A stretch of 26,658 nucleotides of DNA, taken from contig CAZCVI010000093.1 in assembly GCA_964502145.1 (NCBI GenBank), positions 1 through 26,658 of the forward strand, read 5' to 3'. Shown here piece by piece: positions 14,672-21,796 of this stretch (positions are counted from its first letter, which is position 1; each line of letters opens with the position of its first letter). The translations under genes and the position numbers were made by a program. The notes under the pieces are model-generated. The model searched no databases. It saw only the letters and a program-made list of their open reading frames with translations, and was not told the DNA's origin. This DNA comes from CAZCVI01 sp964502145 (GTDB lineage Bacteria > Acidobacteriota > Aminicenantia > UBA2199).

Positions 14672-15469
14672 ATGAGTGAAGAAAAAAAAATACCTGACCC
14701 GCCAGTTAAAATTTGCTTTGAGCGTATTATTCCCGACAACTTAGACCAAGAGAGAATGGCACGTAGAAGTTTGAGAGAGTATATCAGCAATAATATTGGT
14801 GGAACCTTGGATGCCTCAGCAACATATCGTGTCGCTCGAATGGCAATTAATATTACAAAAAGGTGGCCCAAGGGTTCAGTTATAAAATGTCATTTTCTGG
14901 ATGGTAGCAATATGATGCGTGAGAGGGTGGTGGTTAAAGCTAAGGAATGGGAGAAATATGCAAATATCAAATTCGAGTTTGTGAATGCTGTCACGGCTGA
15001 AATAAGGATATCATTTTTTGCAGATGCAGGCTCCTGGTCTGCATTAGGTAAAGACGCACTTAATACATATTACTTTCCTTTACATCAACCCACTATGAAC
15101 CTCGGTTGGTTACGTGACAATACCGATGATGACGAATACTCGCGAGTGGTAATGCATGAATTTGGGCATTGCCTTGCATGTTTGCACGAACATTCAGGGC
15201 CACGTTTTTCGCGCAAATGGAATGTAGATGCGGTAATGAAATACTTTCAGGGTCCACCTAATTACTGGACTCCTGAAGAAATCGAGTATAATGTATTAAA
15301 AAAATATTCGCCAGAGGGCATTATTGATACACCATACGATCCTTTATCCATTATGTTATATGATTTCGATGCAAGTCTCTTCGCAGATGGTTTTGGCCCT
15401 ACGAATTCGAATATAATTCTTTCCGAGTTAGACAAATCCTTAGTAGGAGAAATGTACCCAAGAACATAG
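14672..15469 (+). CDS. Astacin-like (M12-type) metzincin metallopeptidase
   Basis: A 265-residue zinc peptidase. The active site is HEFGHCLACLHEH: H162, E163 and H166 plus third ligand H172 in the HExxHxxxxxHE form of astacins. The Met-turn SIMLYDF (M228, Y230) follows about 56 residues later, as expected. The upstream part has the family's WPKGSVIKCHFLDG, VKAKEWEKYANIKFEFV and SWSALGKDAL blocks. No signal peptide or propeptide is seen, unusual for secreted astacins, so it acts in the cytosol or leaves by another route. AGGAGA lies 8 nt before the ATG. It has its own promoter, conserved leader and terminator-like hairpin. The same leader precedes the next gene, so the two are probably co-regulated. 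Confidence 0.9.
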   Translation: MSEEKKIPDPPVKICFERIIPDNLDQERMARRSLREYISNNIGGTLDASATYRVARMAINITKRWPKGSVIKCHFLDGSNMMRERVVVKAKEWEKYANIKFEFVNAVTAEIRISFFADAGSWSALGKDALNTYYFPLHQPTMNLGWLRDNTDDDEYSRVVMHEFGHCLACLHEHSGPRFSRKWNVDAVMKYFQGPPNYWTPEEIEYNVLKKYSPEGIIDTPYDPLSIMLYDFDASLFADGFGPTNSNIILSELDKSLVGEMYPRT

Positions 15470-15490
15470 TAGTGTAAAAATAGAAAAAAT

Positions 15491-15517
15491 ACGGGAACTC
15501 GAAATATGAGTTCCCGT
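15491..15517 (+). terminator. Strong hairpin after the metallopeptidase gene
   Basis: ACGGGAACTC-GAAATAT-GAGTTCCCGT is a perfect 10-bp stem 22 nt after the stop codon. It lacks a T-run (TGAAGG follows), so it may block 3' exonucleases rather than terminate. Confidence 0.55.
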
Positions 15518-15571
15518 TGAAGGAAAAAGATTGTTCTTAGTACTATCGGAAAACCCGGTTAATCAGAAACC

Positions 15572-15627
15572 GTTCATATATTAGAGATGAACCATAGTTT
15601 GACCGGTTACTACTGAAATACTATAGA
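15572..15627 (+). promoter_or_regulatory. Promoter of the coiled-coil protein gene with upstream palindrome
   Basis: TTGACC (15599-15604), 17-nt spacer, TATAGA (15622-15627). Just upstream, GTTCAT (15572-15577) and ATGAAC (15587-15592) form a 6-bp inverted repeat around 9 nt, a plausible operator. The start site is about 15634. Confidence 0.6.
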
Positions 15628-15650
15628 ATATACGCTGGCAGATATGCATC

Positions 15651-15718
15651 CCGACAGTCTGTGAATCTAAAAAAGCATGGGTTATAAAGTTTACCCAGGA
15701 AAACTTTGACAATACGAT
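15651..15718 (+). ncRNA. Conserved leader element, copy B
   Basis: Gapless partner of 14583-14650. The AAGTTT/AAACTT stem and the GGGT (15679-15682) to ACCC (15693-15696) pairing are kept, while the bases between them vary. CAGAT (15640-15644) can pair with GTCTG (15657-15661), where copy A has ATCTG: a U-A pair replaced by U-G. It ends 20 nt before the ATG and ahead of AAGGAGG. Confidence 0.55.
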
Positions 15719-15738
15719 TACTTTAAAAAGGAGGAAAC

Positions 15739-17511
15739 ATGACTAGAAAAAATACGATGTTTGGAAAAGAAAAGATGACCGCTTTTATACTGACAGTGTT
15801 TTTTATAATCGCTACATCCATGATGGGGTATGGAGCTGGAAAAGGAGGAAAAGAAAAGGTTACCTTTGACAAAAAAGACCTGATCATAGAATTTAATTTT
15901 TCGGATGGTGCCTTAAACGCAACAAAAAACGGGAAACCCTCGTCTTTCGAGGTCAATAAAGGGCAAAATGTCATATTTAAAATTATCAATATTAATCGTT
16001 TAGCTTATCAAGCCTCAATTAATGGCGAGTTGGTAATCAATAACTTTAACACCACCGCCCCCGGATCATTTTCCCTTTTACCCACAGAAGAAAAGAAGAA
16101 AGAAGATCAAAGTAAAACAGAACCTGAAGTTGCTGCGATGCATAGGCCTCCAAAAGAAGCTGACCTAGTAAAACAACTGACAGAATCCATTAAGGAGTTA
16201 AAGAAAATCAAAGAACTCCACCTCGCCTTGACTGAGATTCTGAATAAAGCTGAAACCTTTGCACAACTGGAAATTCAAAAGAATAAGTTGTGTATTGAGT
16301 TTTTAGGATTGGCACTCACTGATCGTACTCCCATCACCAGCGATGTGATTGATAAATGCAAAAACAGGGAAAAAAAGGCCAAAGAATTGATAGAAAAATT
16401 CGACACGGAATTGAAGGTGCATGCGGACCTGCTAGCAAATATCAAATCGTTGACTGCTCTCGAAGAAAAAAATGCCACCTTGAAATCATATAGAGACACA
16501 CTCAACAAGGGGATAGATACTCTTAAAAAGGATATAAACAAACTCAACGAGGAGATAAAAAAACTCAACGAGGAGATAGAAAACATTAAAGACGACATCA
16601 CTAAGAAGGATGAAATCAAAACGAAAACTGCCGAGATTAAAACGAAAGATGACATGATCAAAACGAAAACCGCCGAGATTAAAACGAAAACTGACATGAT
16701 CAAAAAGAATAATGACGAAATCAAAAAGAATAATGACGAGATCAAAATTATTAAGGACGAAATCGAAGTAAAGAAAAAGGCTCTCACTGATTTTTCCACA
16801 ACAAGTGCCAACCCGAAAGAACTCATTGATAATCTTTTCCTATTAAAAAACTTGCTGAACGAATGCGAAGAAAACAAATACACCATTGGAATAAAAGACC
16901 TCTTGGATAATGTGAAACCGGAAAATTTCTCCGTTTCACTCACCGTACCCACCGTGGATGTCGATGAAGTGGAGTTTACAGTAAAAATCGAACCCACTGA
17001 TAAAAAGAATGGCCAGGTTTTACATCCTATAAAAAACCCCGTGACCGTCCTGGTAAAAGGCGGATGGTTGATTGATTTTAGCACCGGAGTTTTTTTCAAT
17101 GTGAATGCCCACGACCAAGAATATTGGCTGGAAGATGTCGCCGGTGACGAGACCAAAGTTATCTTGAAAACCAAAGAATACAATTATTCTGTTTCTCCCA
17201 TCATTGGTGCCATGATGCATATCTACCCCCGTCAAACCAGAAAAATAAAATGGTCTGGGTTTGCGTTTGGTTTAGGGACCGGTTCTGCGGATAAGCTCAG
17301 TTATTACCTTGGGTCAGGTGTAATGTTTGGCAGCAAAAACCGTTTCTTGATTAATGCAGGTTTTACTGCCGTTAAAATGGAATCGCTGTTACCCAAATTC
17401 ATGGATAAAGTGAACAAGGAAATAGACCGGCCCGCAGAAGACGTTAACATTTTAAAAGCAAGATACAAAGTACGTCTTTTCTTGAGTCTGACCTACAACC
17501 TTGGGAAATAA
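15739..17511 (+). CDS. Exported coiled-coil protein with C-terminal barrel-like domain
   Basis: A 590-residue protein with a signal peptide (basic start, hydrophobic core about 15-30, likely cut near GYGA). A beta-rich N-domain (about 35-115) is followed by a Lys/Glu-rich coiled coil (about 140-350) and a C-terminal segment (about 430-590) of alternating strands, such as GGWLIDFSTGVFFNV, WSGFAFGLGTG, YYLGSGVMFG and VRLFLSLTYNLG, that looks like an outer-membrane barrel or barrel half. The coiled coil contains recent tandem duplications at DNA level: a 21-nt unit at 16540-16578, a 42-nt unit at about 16618-16702 and a 21-nt unit at about 16702-16743. AAGGAGG lies shortly before the ATG. I know no named family. 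The next gene starts 84 nt later and is probably co-transcribed. Confidence 0.8.
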   Translation: MTRKNTMFGKEKMTAFILTVFFIIATSMMGYGAGKGGKEKVTFDKKDLIIEFNFSDGALNATKNGKPSSFEVNKGQNVIFKIININRLAYQASINGELVINNFNTTAPGSFSLLPTEEKKKEDQSKTEPEVAAMHRPPKEADLVKQLTESIKELKKIKELHLALTEILNKAETFAQLEIQKNKLCIEFLGLALTDRTPITSDVIDKCKNREKKAKELIEKFDTELKVHADLLANIKSLTALEEKNATLKSYRDTLNKGIDTLKKDINKLNEEIKKLNEEIENIKDDITKKDEIKTKTAEIKTKDDMIKTKTAEIKTKTDMIKKNNDEIKKNNDEIKIIKDEIEVKKKALTDFSTTSANPKELIDNLFLLKNLLNECEENKYTIGIKDLLDNVKPENFSVSLTVPTVDVDEVEFTVKIEPTDKKNGQVLHPIKNPVTVLVKGGWLIDFSTGVFFNVNAHDQEYWLEDVAGDETKVILKTKEYNYSVSPIIGAMMHIYPRQTRKIKWSGFAFGLGTGSADKLSYYLGSGVMFGSKNRFLINAGFTAVKMESLLPKFMDKVNKEIDRPAEDVNILKARYKVRLFLSLTYNLGK

Positions 17512-17595
17512 GTATTTAGCGTGAGACCACCAGTAAATAAAAATGAGACGGGGAGAAATGGAAAGGAGTTTGAACCGTCATCGGAGGAAACAACC

Positions 17596-18012
17596 ATGCC
17601 AACATCACTGAATCTGATTATCCGCAACAAACTGAGCACTGAAAAACGTGATCTCAACATCTACCACCACGCGGACCGCAGCGCGTATATCATCAGCTAT
17701 AACAATGCCATTACTATTCCCCTGGACACAGCGGACAATCACGACTATTTACACCTCTCCGTGGTCAGTGGACCCGGTAATCTGGAAAAAGAATGCTGGC
17801 TCAACATTCCTTCCTGGTGTTATTTTAAGATTTCAGCCATAGGGAACGGGGATATCACCCACAATTCATCGCGCATGTGGGTGAGAATCCCGCCCGGCCC
17901 CCCAATCTGGCAATTAAAAATTACCCAACCCAAAGAGACTACCCACTATTGCCCTGAACAAGATTACATCATGATCAGCGACGAAGATTCCACCCCGGAA
18001 GAGAGCATGTAA
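17596..18012 (+). CDS. Hypothetical protein with NIYHH, GPGNL and IPPGPP motifs (copy 2)
   Basis: A 138-residue paralogue of the protein at 8618-9046, with NIYHH, YIIS, IPL, GPGNLEKECWLNIP and IPPGPPIWQLKIT at matching positions. GGAGG lies 8 nt before ATG 17596, so this start is preferred to an in-frame GTG at 17521 whose extra 25 residues have no counterpart in the paralogue. The gene is visibly richer in G+C than its paralogue, so the two have probably been apart for some time or have different histories. There is no signal peptide, although the gene before it encodes an exported protein. Function unknown; the invariant proline-glycine block suggests a structural or binding turn. Confidence 0.75.
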   Translation: MPTSLNLIIRNKLSTEKRDLNIYHHADRSAYIISYNNAITIPLDTADNHDYLHLSVVSGPGNLEKECWLNIPSWCYFKISAIGNGDITHNSSRMWVRIPPGPPIWQLKITQPKETTHYCPEQDYIMISDEDSTPEESM

Positions 18013-18065
18013 AAGATTTCCCCACCAATTACCCGAATTTATAGGATAAAAAACTTTTGTTTCCC

Positions 18066-18099
18066 TTTAATTCGTGTAAATTCGTGAAATTCGTGGGGG
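18066..18099. repeat. Dispersed ATTCGTG periodic repeat
   Basis: TTTAATTCGTGTAAATTCGTG is continued by AAATTCGTGGGGG, three units with 10-11-nt period. The same word builds the inner arms of the inverted repeat at 2563-2787. It lies between converging genes. Confidence 0.6.
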
Positions 18100-18107
18100 T
18101 CTTTTCT

Positions 18108-19037
18108 TTACGCTTCCCTTCCCATCACGTTTTCATAGAGATATTGATTCACTGCCAATTCATCCGGTGACAATTCAGGCAAAATCTCTTGCCACACTTC
18201 CACATCTTCCATACATAAATAAAGCGGTACAGCCGGAGAAAAAGAGGCCACGATCTGCTGCTTGACAAACCGGAACAATTCCAAGCGCAACGGTTTGAAA
18301 TACCTGTACTTACCATCATGCCCCTTCACCAGTTCCCCTTCAAAAAGACGGGAATGACGGTGTTTGAAAATATGTTCCCGCAACGCATAAGGAAACCGCA
18401 ATGCCCCCAAACTCCACCACGCGATATCCGCATGACTGACTACTTTGGAAATTTCTTGCACCAATTCGCTGTAGGCATCTTGCCACCCTTTGAAAATAAG
18501 TAACGGGTCGAAATGAATCGCGATCTTGTACCCGGCTTGCCGCGCTTTTTCTATCGCAGCCAAGCGTGCGAAAAGGTCTGGTGTTAATAGTTCTTCTCGT
18601 TCAATCACTTCCTGCGGATTCAAAGACCACCCAATCACCACATTCCGCAACTTTTTCCCGTAATTTAAGATATTCTCAATATGCGTGGACTTCGTTTTGA
18701 ATTCAAAAAGCAAGCGTGGGAACTTTTCCACCAGAGCCAACAGTTTCTGTGAATACAATGTGTCCCCGTCCAGAGCCAGTGAATCCGATAACTCCCCCGT
18801 GCCAATGCGAACATACCGTTGTGTTCGTGAAAGTTCAGCTAATTCTAGTTCCAGGTCTTCCAGGTTCGTGAAATAAACCGGTTCCGGGTTTTCCAGGTAG
18901 GCTTGCAGGATACAATAAGAACAGCAGAATGGGCACCCCGTGTGCAAATTGATATTATAATAGCCGCAGGGCACTACCTGCGGTGTACAAGGGCAATGTT
19001 TGACAAATTTTCCTTTTTGTTCCGTGAATGTGATCAT
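18108..19037 (-). CDS. SPL-family radical SAM protein
   Basis: A 309-residue protein resembling spore photoproduct lyase. The radical SAM cluster is C35, C39, C42 (CPFCCSYC, CX3CX2C) in the family context NINLHTGCPFCCSYCILQAY. Then come RIGTGELSDSLALD, FEFKTKSTHIENIL and VVIGWSLNPQEVIEREE, all typical of the SPL group, and AIHFDPLLIFKGW. The enzyme makes a 5'-deoxyadenosyl radical from SAM. Classical members repair thymine photoproducts in spores, but homologues in non-sporing bacteria have uncertain targets, so a DNA-repair role is not assured. An upstream CPC and VVPCG add three more cysteines. It begins 40 nt after the TOPRIM-like gene and may be the last gene of that operon. The ribosome site is weak. 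Confidence 0.88.
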   Translation of the reverse strand: MITFTEQKGKFVKHCPCTPQVVPCGYYNINLHTGCPFCCSYCILQAYLENPEPVYFTNLEDLELELAELSRTQRYVRIGTGELSDSLALDGDTLYSQKLLALVEKFPRLLFEFKTKSTHIENILNYGKKLRNVVIGWSLNPQEVIEREELLTPDLFARLAAIEKARQAGYKIAIHFDPLLIFKGWQDAYSELVQEISKVVSHADIAWWSLGALRFPYALREHIFKHRHSRLFEGELVKGHDGKYRYFKPLRLELFRFVKQQIVASFSPAVPLYLCMEDVEVWQEILPELSPDELAVNQYLYENVMGREA

Positions 19038-19077
19038 TGTAGCCCCGGCAGAACCAAAATATTCTGCCCTTCCCCTT

Positions 19078-19533
19078 TCATCGTGAAAGTATGGTTTTTA
19101 AAGTAATCATTCTTTGGGTGGATGTCAGTCGGTCCAAAAGCTTTTCGTATTTTGGCAGATTCAGATTGATGATCTTATGGAATTTTTCAGGATTTTCAGG
19201 GAGAGTGAAATCAGTCATTTTTATTTTTTCTATCTTGGCCGTCTTCATTACCCACTCTTCCAGCACCGGGCATAACACCACCAGTAAATTATTCTTACTA
19301 TCCTTGTAAATCTTCACATTTGAGGTTTTATCATCTTTTATTAATATCATCGATTCTATATACTTGGGCTGCGCTTTCCCCGGGTCTTCGTCAACCAGAC
19401 CAATGCATCCCGCGCTTCGGCTCATATGCCTTACTACTTCGCCTTTATTTCCAGAATGTAAAATCTCTTTTCGTGATTTTCCCGTGACTTTACTGACCAG
19501 TAGCAAGTCGGGTTTGCATTCCACAAAAATCAT
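19078..19533 (-). CDS. Small TOPRIM-like partner of the AAA ATPase
   Basis: A 151-residue protein whose ATG overlaps the ATPase stop codon by 4 nt (ATGA at 19530-19533), so the two are translationally coupled. It opens MIFVECKPD and has GLVDEDPG at residues 45-52; an early Glu (E5) followed by a strand ending in DxD (D48, D50) fits a TOPRIM-like metal site. HSGNKGEVVRHM between them is a conserved block I associate with small proteins next to OLD-type ATPases. No signal peptide. By analogy with split OLD nucleases it may be the catalytic subunit, but the assignment rests on a short motif and the later C-terminal half is unfamiliar. Confidence 0.65.
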   Translation of the reverse strand: MIFVECKPDLLLVSKVTGKSRKEILHSGNKGEVVRHMSRSAGCIGLVDEDPGKAQPKYIESMILIKDDKTSNVKIYKDSKNNLLVVLCPVLEEWVMKTAKIEKIKMTDFTLPENPEKFHKIINLNLPKYEKLLDRLTSTQRMITLKTILSR

Positions 19534-20522
19534 TCCCTCTCCTCAAGATACCTCAAAATATTAAAAAAAACATCAATCCCCTGCTCCATGATTTCCACCA
19601 TTTCCTCTTCTTTCAACGGCCTGATTTTGGTTTTGTAATTTTCTGTATAAGTGATAAATACCCCGATATCTTCAATTTTCGATTTCTCAATCAAAGATAA
19701 TAGGAAGTAAGGATTATGAGTGGACAAAAAATACTGATTCCCACTTTGATCAAAAGTAATACGCTCGGCTAAAAATTTGGAATAAAAAGGGAATGATTTT
19801 ACTTCCGGTTCCTCAAAGATGAGCAGAGAATGGCTGTTGGTTTCAATGGCAGCCAAGTAAAAAACCAACCGTTGAAAGGTATCGGAGAGCAATGAGTAAG
19901 GATGGGAGATAACCACACCCATTGCATTCCCATCTTTCTCCGGTAAATTCTTGACAATATCAATCTTTCCCTCATGCGGTCGCAACCACAACTTGTACCC
20001 TAAAGGTTGAAAAATCCCGGCACAGGTCTCTTGAAATTCTTGATTGGATTTTAACAAGCTCAACAGATTCTCCCCGTAAGGAGGGTATAAAAAATCCGCT
20101 TCCGTCAATCTGTACTTGTCCATGGTTTTAAATTTATAAAATTTAAATGGCGATTCCAAACGAGTTTTAGGCAACCGCCATTTTACCCCCGCATCATCGG
20201 TCGTATAGTTCACCGTCACGTCCCCACCATAAGTAAAATCGATCCTTACTTTTCCTTCATCATAATACATCGCATACTCGGCCACATCCGTTTGCACCAC
20301 AATCTTGTTCCCCGATTCCTTCTCGAAAAATAGATCGCTCATGTTCTCAAATCGGACCAATTCCTTTAATGTATTGCAGAAAGGAAGCGAGAAAACACCG
20401 ATGGCTTCAAGGATGTTGGATTTCCCCGTATTTGGCTCGCCAATAAAAACATTTAGCTTTTTACACTCAATCTGCAAATGCTCAATCGATTTAAAATGTT
20501 GAATTTTAATCGTTTTCAACAT
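19530..20522 (-). CDS. AAA family ATPase, OLD/RecF-like
   Basis: A 330-residue ATP-binding protein of the AAA_15/AAA_21 type. It opens MLKTIKIQHFKSIEHLQIEC and has Walker A GEPNTGKS (G28-S35), a Walker B-like LLIFEEPEVKSFPF near residue 230, and a switch FLSTHNPYFLL near 265. No coiled-coil arms of SMC length are present, so the two halves of the ATPase head are nearly contiguous. GGAG stands 8 nt before the ATG, and the protease stop lies 33 nt upstream. Coupled to a TOPRIM-like gene, it resembles two-gene phage-defence or DNA-processing modules such as split OLD or Gabija-like systems. That role is inference; no helicase or reverse transcriptase accompanies it. Confidence 0.85.
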   Translation of the reverse strand: MLKTIKIQHFKSIEHLQIECKKLNVFIGEPNTGKSNILEAIGVFSLPFCNTLKELVRFENMSDLFFEKESGNKIVVQTDVAEYAMYYDEGKVRIDFTYGGDVTVNYTTDDAGVKWRLPKTRLESPFKFYKFKTMDKYRLTEADFLYPPYGENLLSLLKSNQEFQETCAGIFQPLGYKLWLRPHEGKIDIVKNLPEKDGNAMGVVISHPYSLLSDTFQRLVFYLAAIETNSHSLLIFEEPEVKSFPFYSKFLAERITFDQSGNQYFLSTHNPYFLLSLIEKSKIEDIGVFITYTENYKTKIRPLKEEEMVEIMEQGIDVFFNILRYLEERE

Positions 20523-20555
20523 GTTTTTGCTCCATCATTCATGGGAGTAACTTTA

Positions 20556-21677
20556 TTACGGCAAAACTTTCCTAAGATCCAAATTAAAAGACTCCCGGGA
20601 ATACTTCGTCACCGGACAACCAAACTTATCCAAAAAGAATCGGCTCATCTCATCGGCACGCAACGGGAAATCCCCCAAATCCTTGCGAATGGTGGCCGAA
20701 TAAGAAGAAAACATATCAGACATGTGAATCCGATAAGAAATAAATATCTTGTTATCCAATATCCCAAATTTATAGGGCGGCAATGGGTCAGACAAAATAT
20801 TTTTGAACAGCGCTTCTAAATCCGCCGCACTGGTCGACGGCAATTCATTGGTCGGAGACATAGCATGAAGATACTCCCGTTCATGGAAATAAATGGTGAT
20901 CAATGTAGTCCCAAAATGAAATTCCCAGTAATCCTCGCCATTTCGCGCCAGAATCGGGTCCAAACCAGACAATGACAACGCTTCCTCCACAAACACCGAG
21001 ACCCGTGTGGGTAACGTTTGCTCGAACACATTGCTGTCAATCGTATTCCCACAATTATCGCAATACTCCGTCTCCACATAAAGCAACTTATTACAAGAAT
21101 TGCACTTGACCGAGTACTGATCCGACTGATTATTTTGCAGACTCTCCAGATCATCATTCAATACTTCTACCGGAATAGCAAATCCCATGTTATCGGCATT
21201 AGTAAACTTAGAAGTAGTAATCCCAACTAATTGCCCCCTGGCATTCACTACCGGTCCGCCACTGTTCCCCGGATTCACTGCTGCATCTGTTTGAATATAA
21301 TGCCGCCCATCCATCAATTGTCGCGCCGATGAGACTATCCCCTTGGTCTCCGTATACGGCATACCAAAAGGAAATCCCAACACAAACACCTGCTCACGAT
21401 TCTCTACCGGTGCAAAAGAATCAAACGCCAGTTCCGGTGGCTTCCACGCACGCATGGGTTGCAAAAACGCCAAATCTGTATACGGATTGACAAATATCAC
21501 CTTGGCTGAATACCGCTCTTTCTGCTGATCCTCTATGGCCACTGTCCGATACCCCTGCACAACATGAAAATTGGTGACCAAGATGTTCTTGTCCTTTAAA
21601 TAGAACCCACTCCCTGTACCCGCAGAGGTATTAATCTTAAAAACTGAATCCCTACTATTCTTGGGCAATTGACTCAT
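20556..21677 (-). CDS. Cytosolic trypsin-like serine protease with zinc ribbon and YbjN-like domain
   Basis: A 373-residue protein. Residues 1-175 form an HtrA-type trypsin fold with a full triad: H38 in TNFHVV, D68 in YTDLAFL, S139 in NPGNSGGP. There is no signal peptide and no PDZ domain. In their place come a zinc ribbon (C192, C195, C206, C209 in CNSC...CDNC) and a C-terminal domain (about 235-370; EDYWEFHFGTTLITIYFH, ISYRIHMSDMFSS) whose strand pattern recalls YbjN/type III secretion chaperone-like folds. AAGGAG lies 11 nt before the ATG. It follows the 415-residue gene, which has a similar-looking fold, by 63 nt, so the two may interact. This is an unusual, probably regulatory intracellular protease. 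Confidence 0.85.
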   Translation of the reverse strand: MSQLPKNSRDSVFKINTSAGTGSGFYLKDKNILVTNFHVVQGYRTVAIEDQQKERYSAKVIFVNPYTDLAFLQPMRAWKPPELAFDSFAPVENREQVFVLGFPFGMPYTETKGIVSSARQLMDGRHYIQTDAAVNPGNSGGPVVNARGQLVGITTSKFTNADNMGFAIPVEVLNDDLESLQNNQSDQYSVKCNSCNKLLYVETEYCDNCGNTIDSNVFEQTLPTRVSVFVEEALSLSGLDPILARNGEDYWEFHFGTTLITIYFHEREYLHAMSPTNELPSTSAADLEALFKNILSDPLPPYKFGILDNKIFISYRIHMSDMFSSYSATIRKDLGDFPLRADEMSRFFLDKFGCPVTKYSRESFNLDLRKVLP

Positions 21678-21721
21678 GATTCAAAACACTCCTTCGCAGC
21701 CCGAAACATACTATAAACCAG

Positions 21722-21796
21722 CATGCTATTTCTTTTCATGCTATTTCTTTTCATTAAATTTCTTTTCATTGTATTTCTTTTCATTATATTTCTTTC
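21722..21796 (-). repeat. Five 15-nt tandem units crossing a stop codon
   Basis: Units of 15 nt (plus-strand form CATNNTATTTCTTTT) run 21722-21736, 21737-21751, 21752-21766, 21767-21781 and 21782-21796. The last three encode the repeated KKYNE/KKFNE tail of the 415-residue protein. The unit at 21737 contains its TAG stop (21741-21743), and one more unit lies beyond. Copy-number change would lengthen or shorten the tail without shifting frame. Confidence 0.85.

Noticed and set aside
16275..17183. A 302-codon minus-strand frame inside the coiled-coil gene.
   Set aside because: It is the mirror of Lys/Glu codons and reads as Ser/Phe/Leu repeats. The plus frame has a signal peptide, ribosome site and promoter.
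21722..21796. Regular tandem units considered as a CRISPR array.
   Set aside because: There are no spacers; the 15-nt units are contiguous and mostly coding. No other regularly spaced repeat pattern or cas gene was seen in the window.
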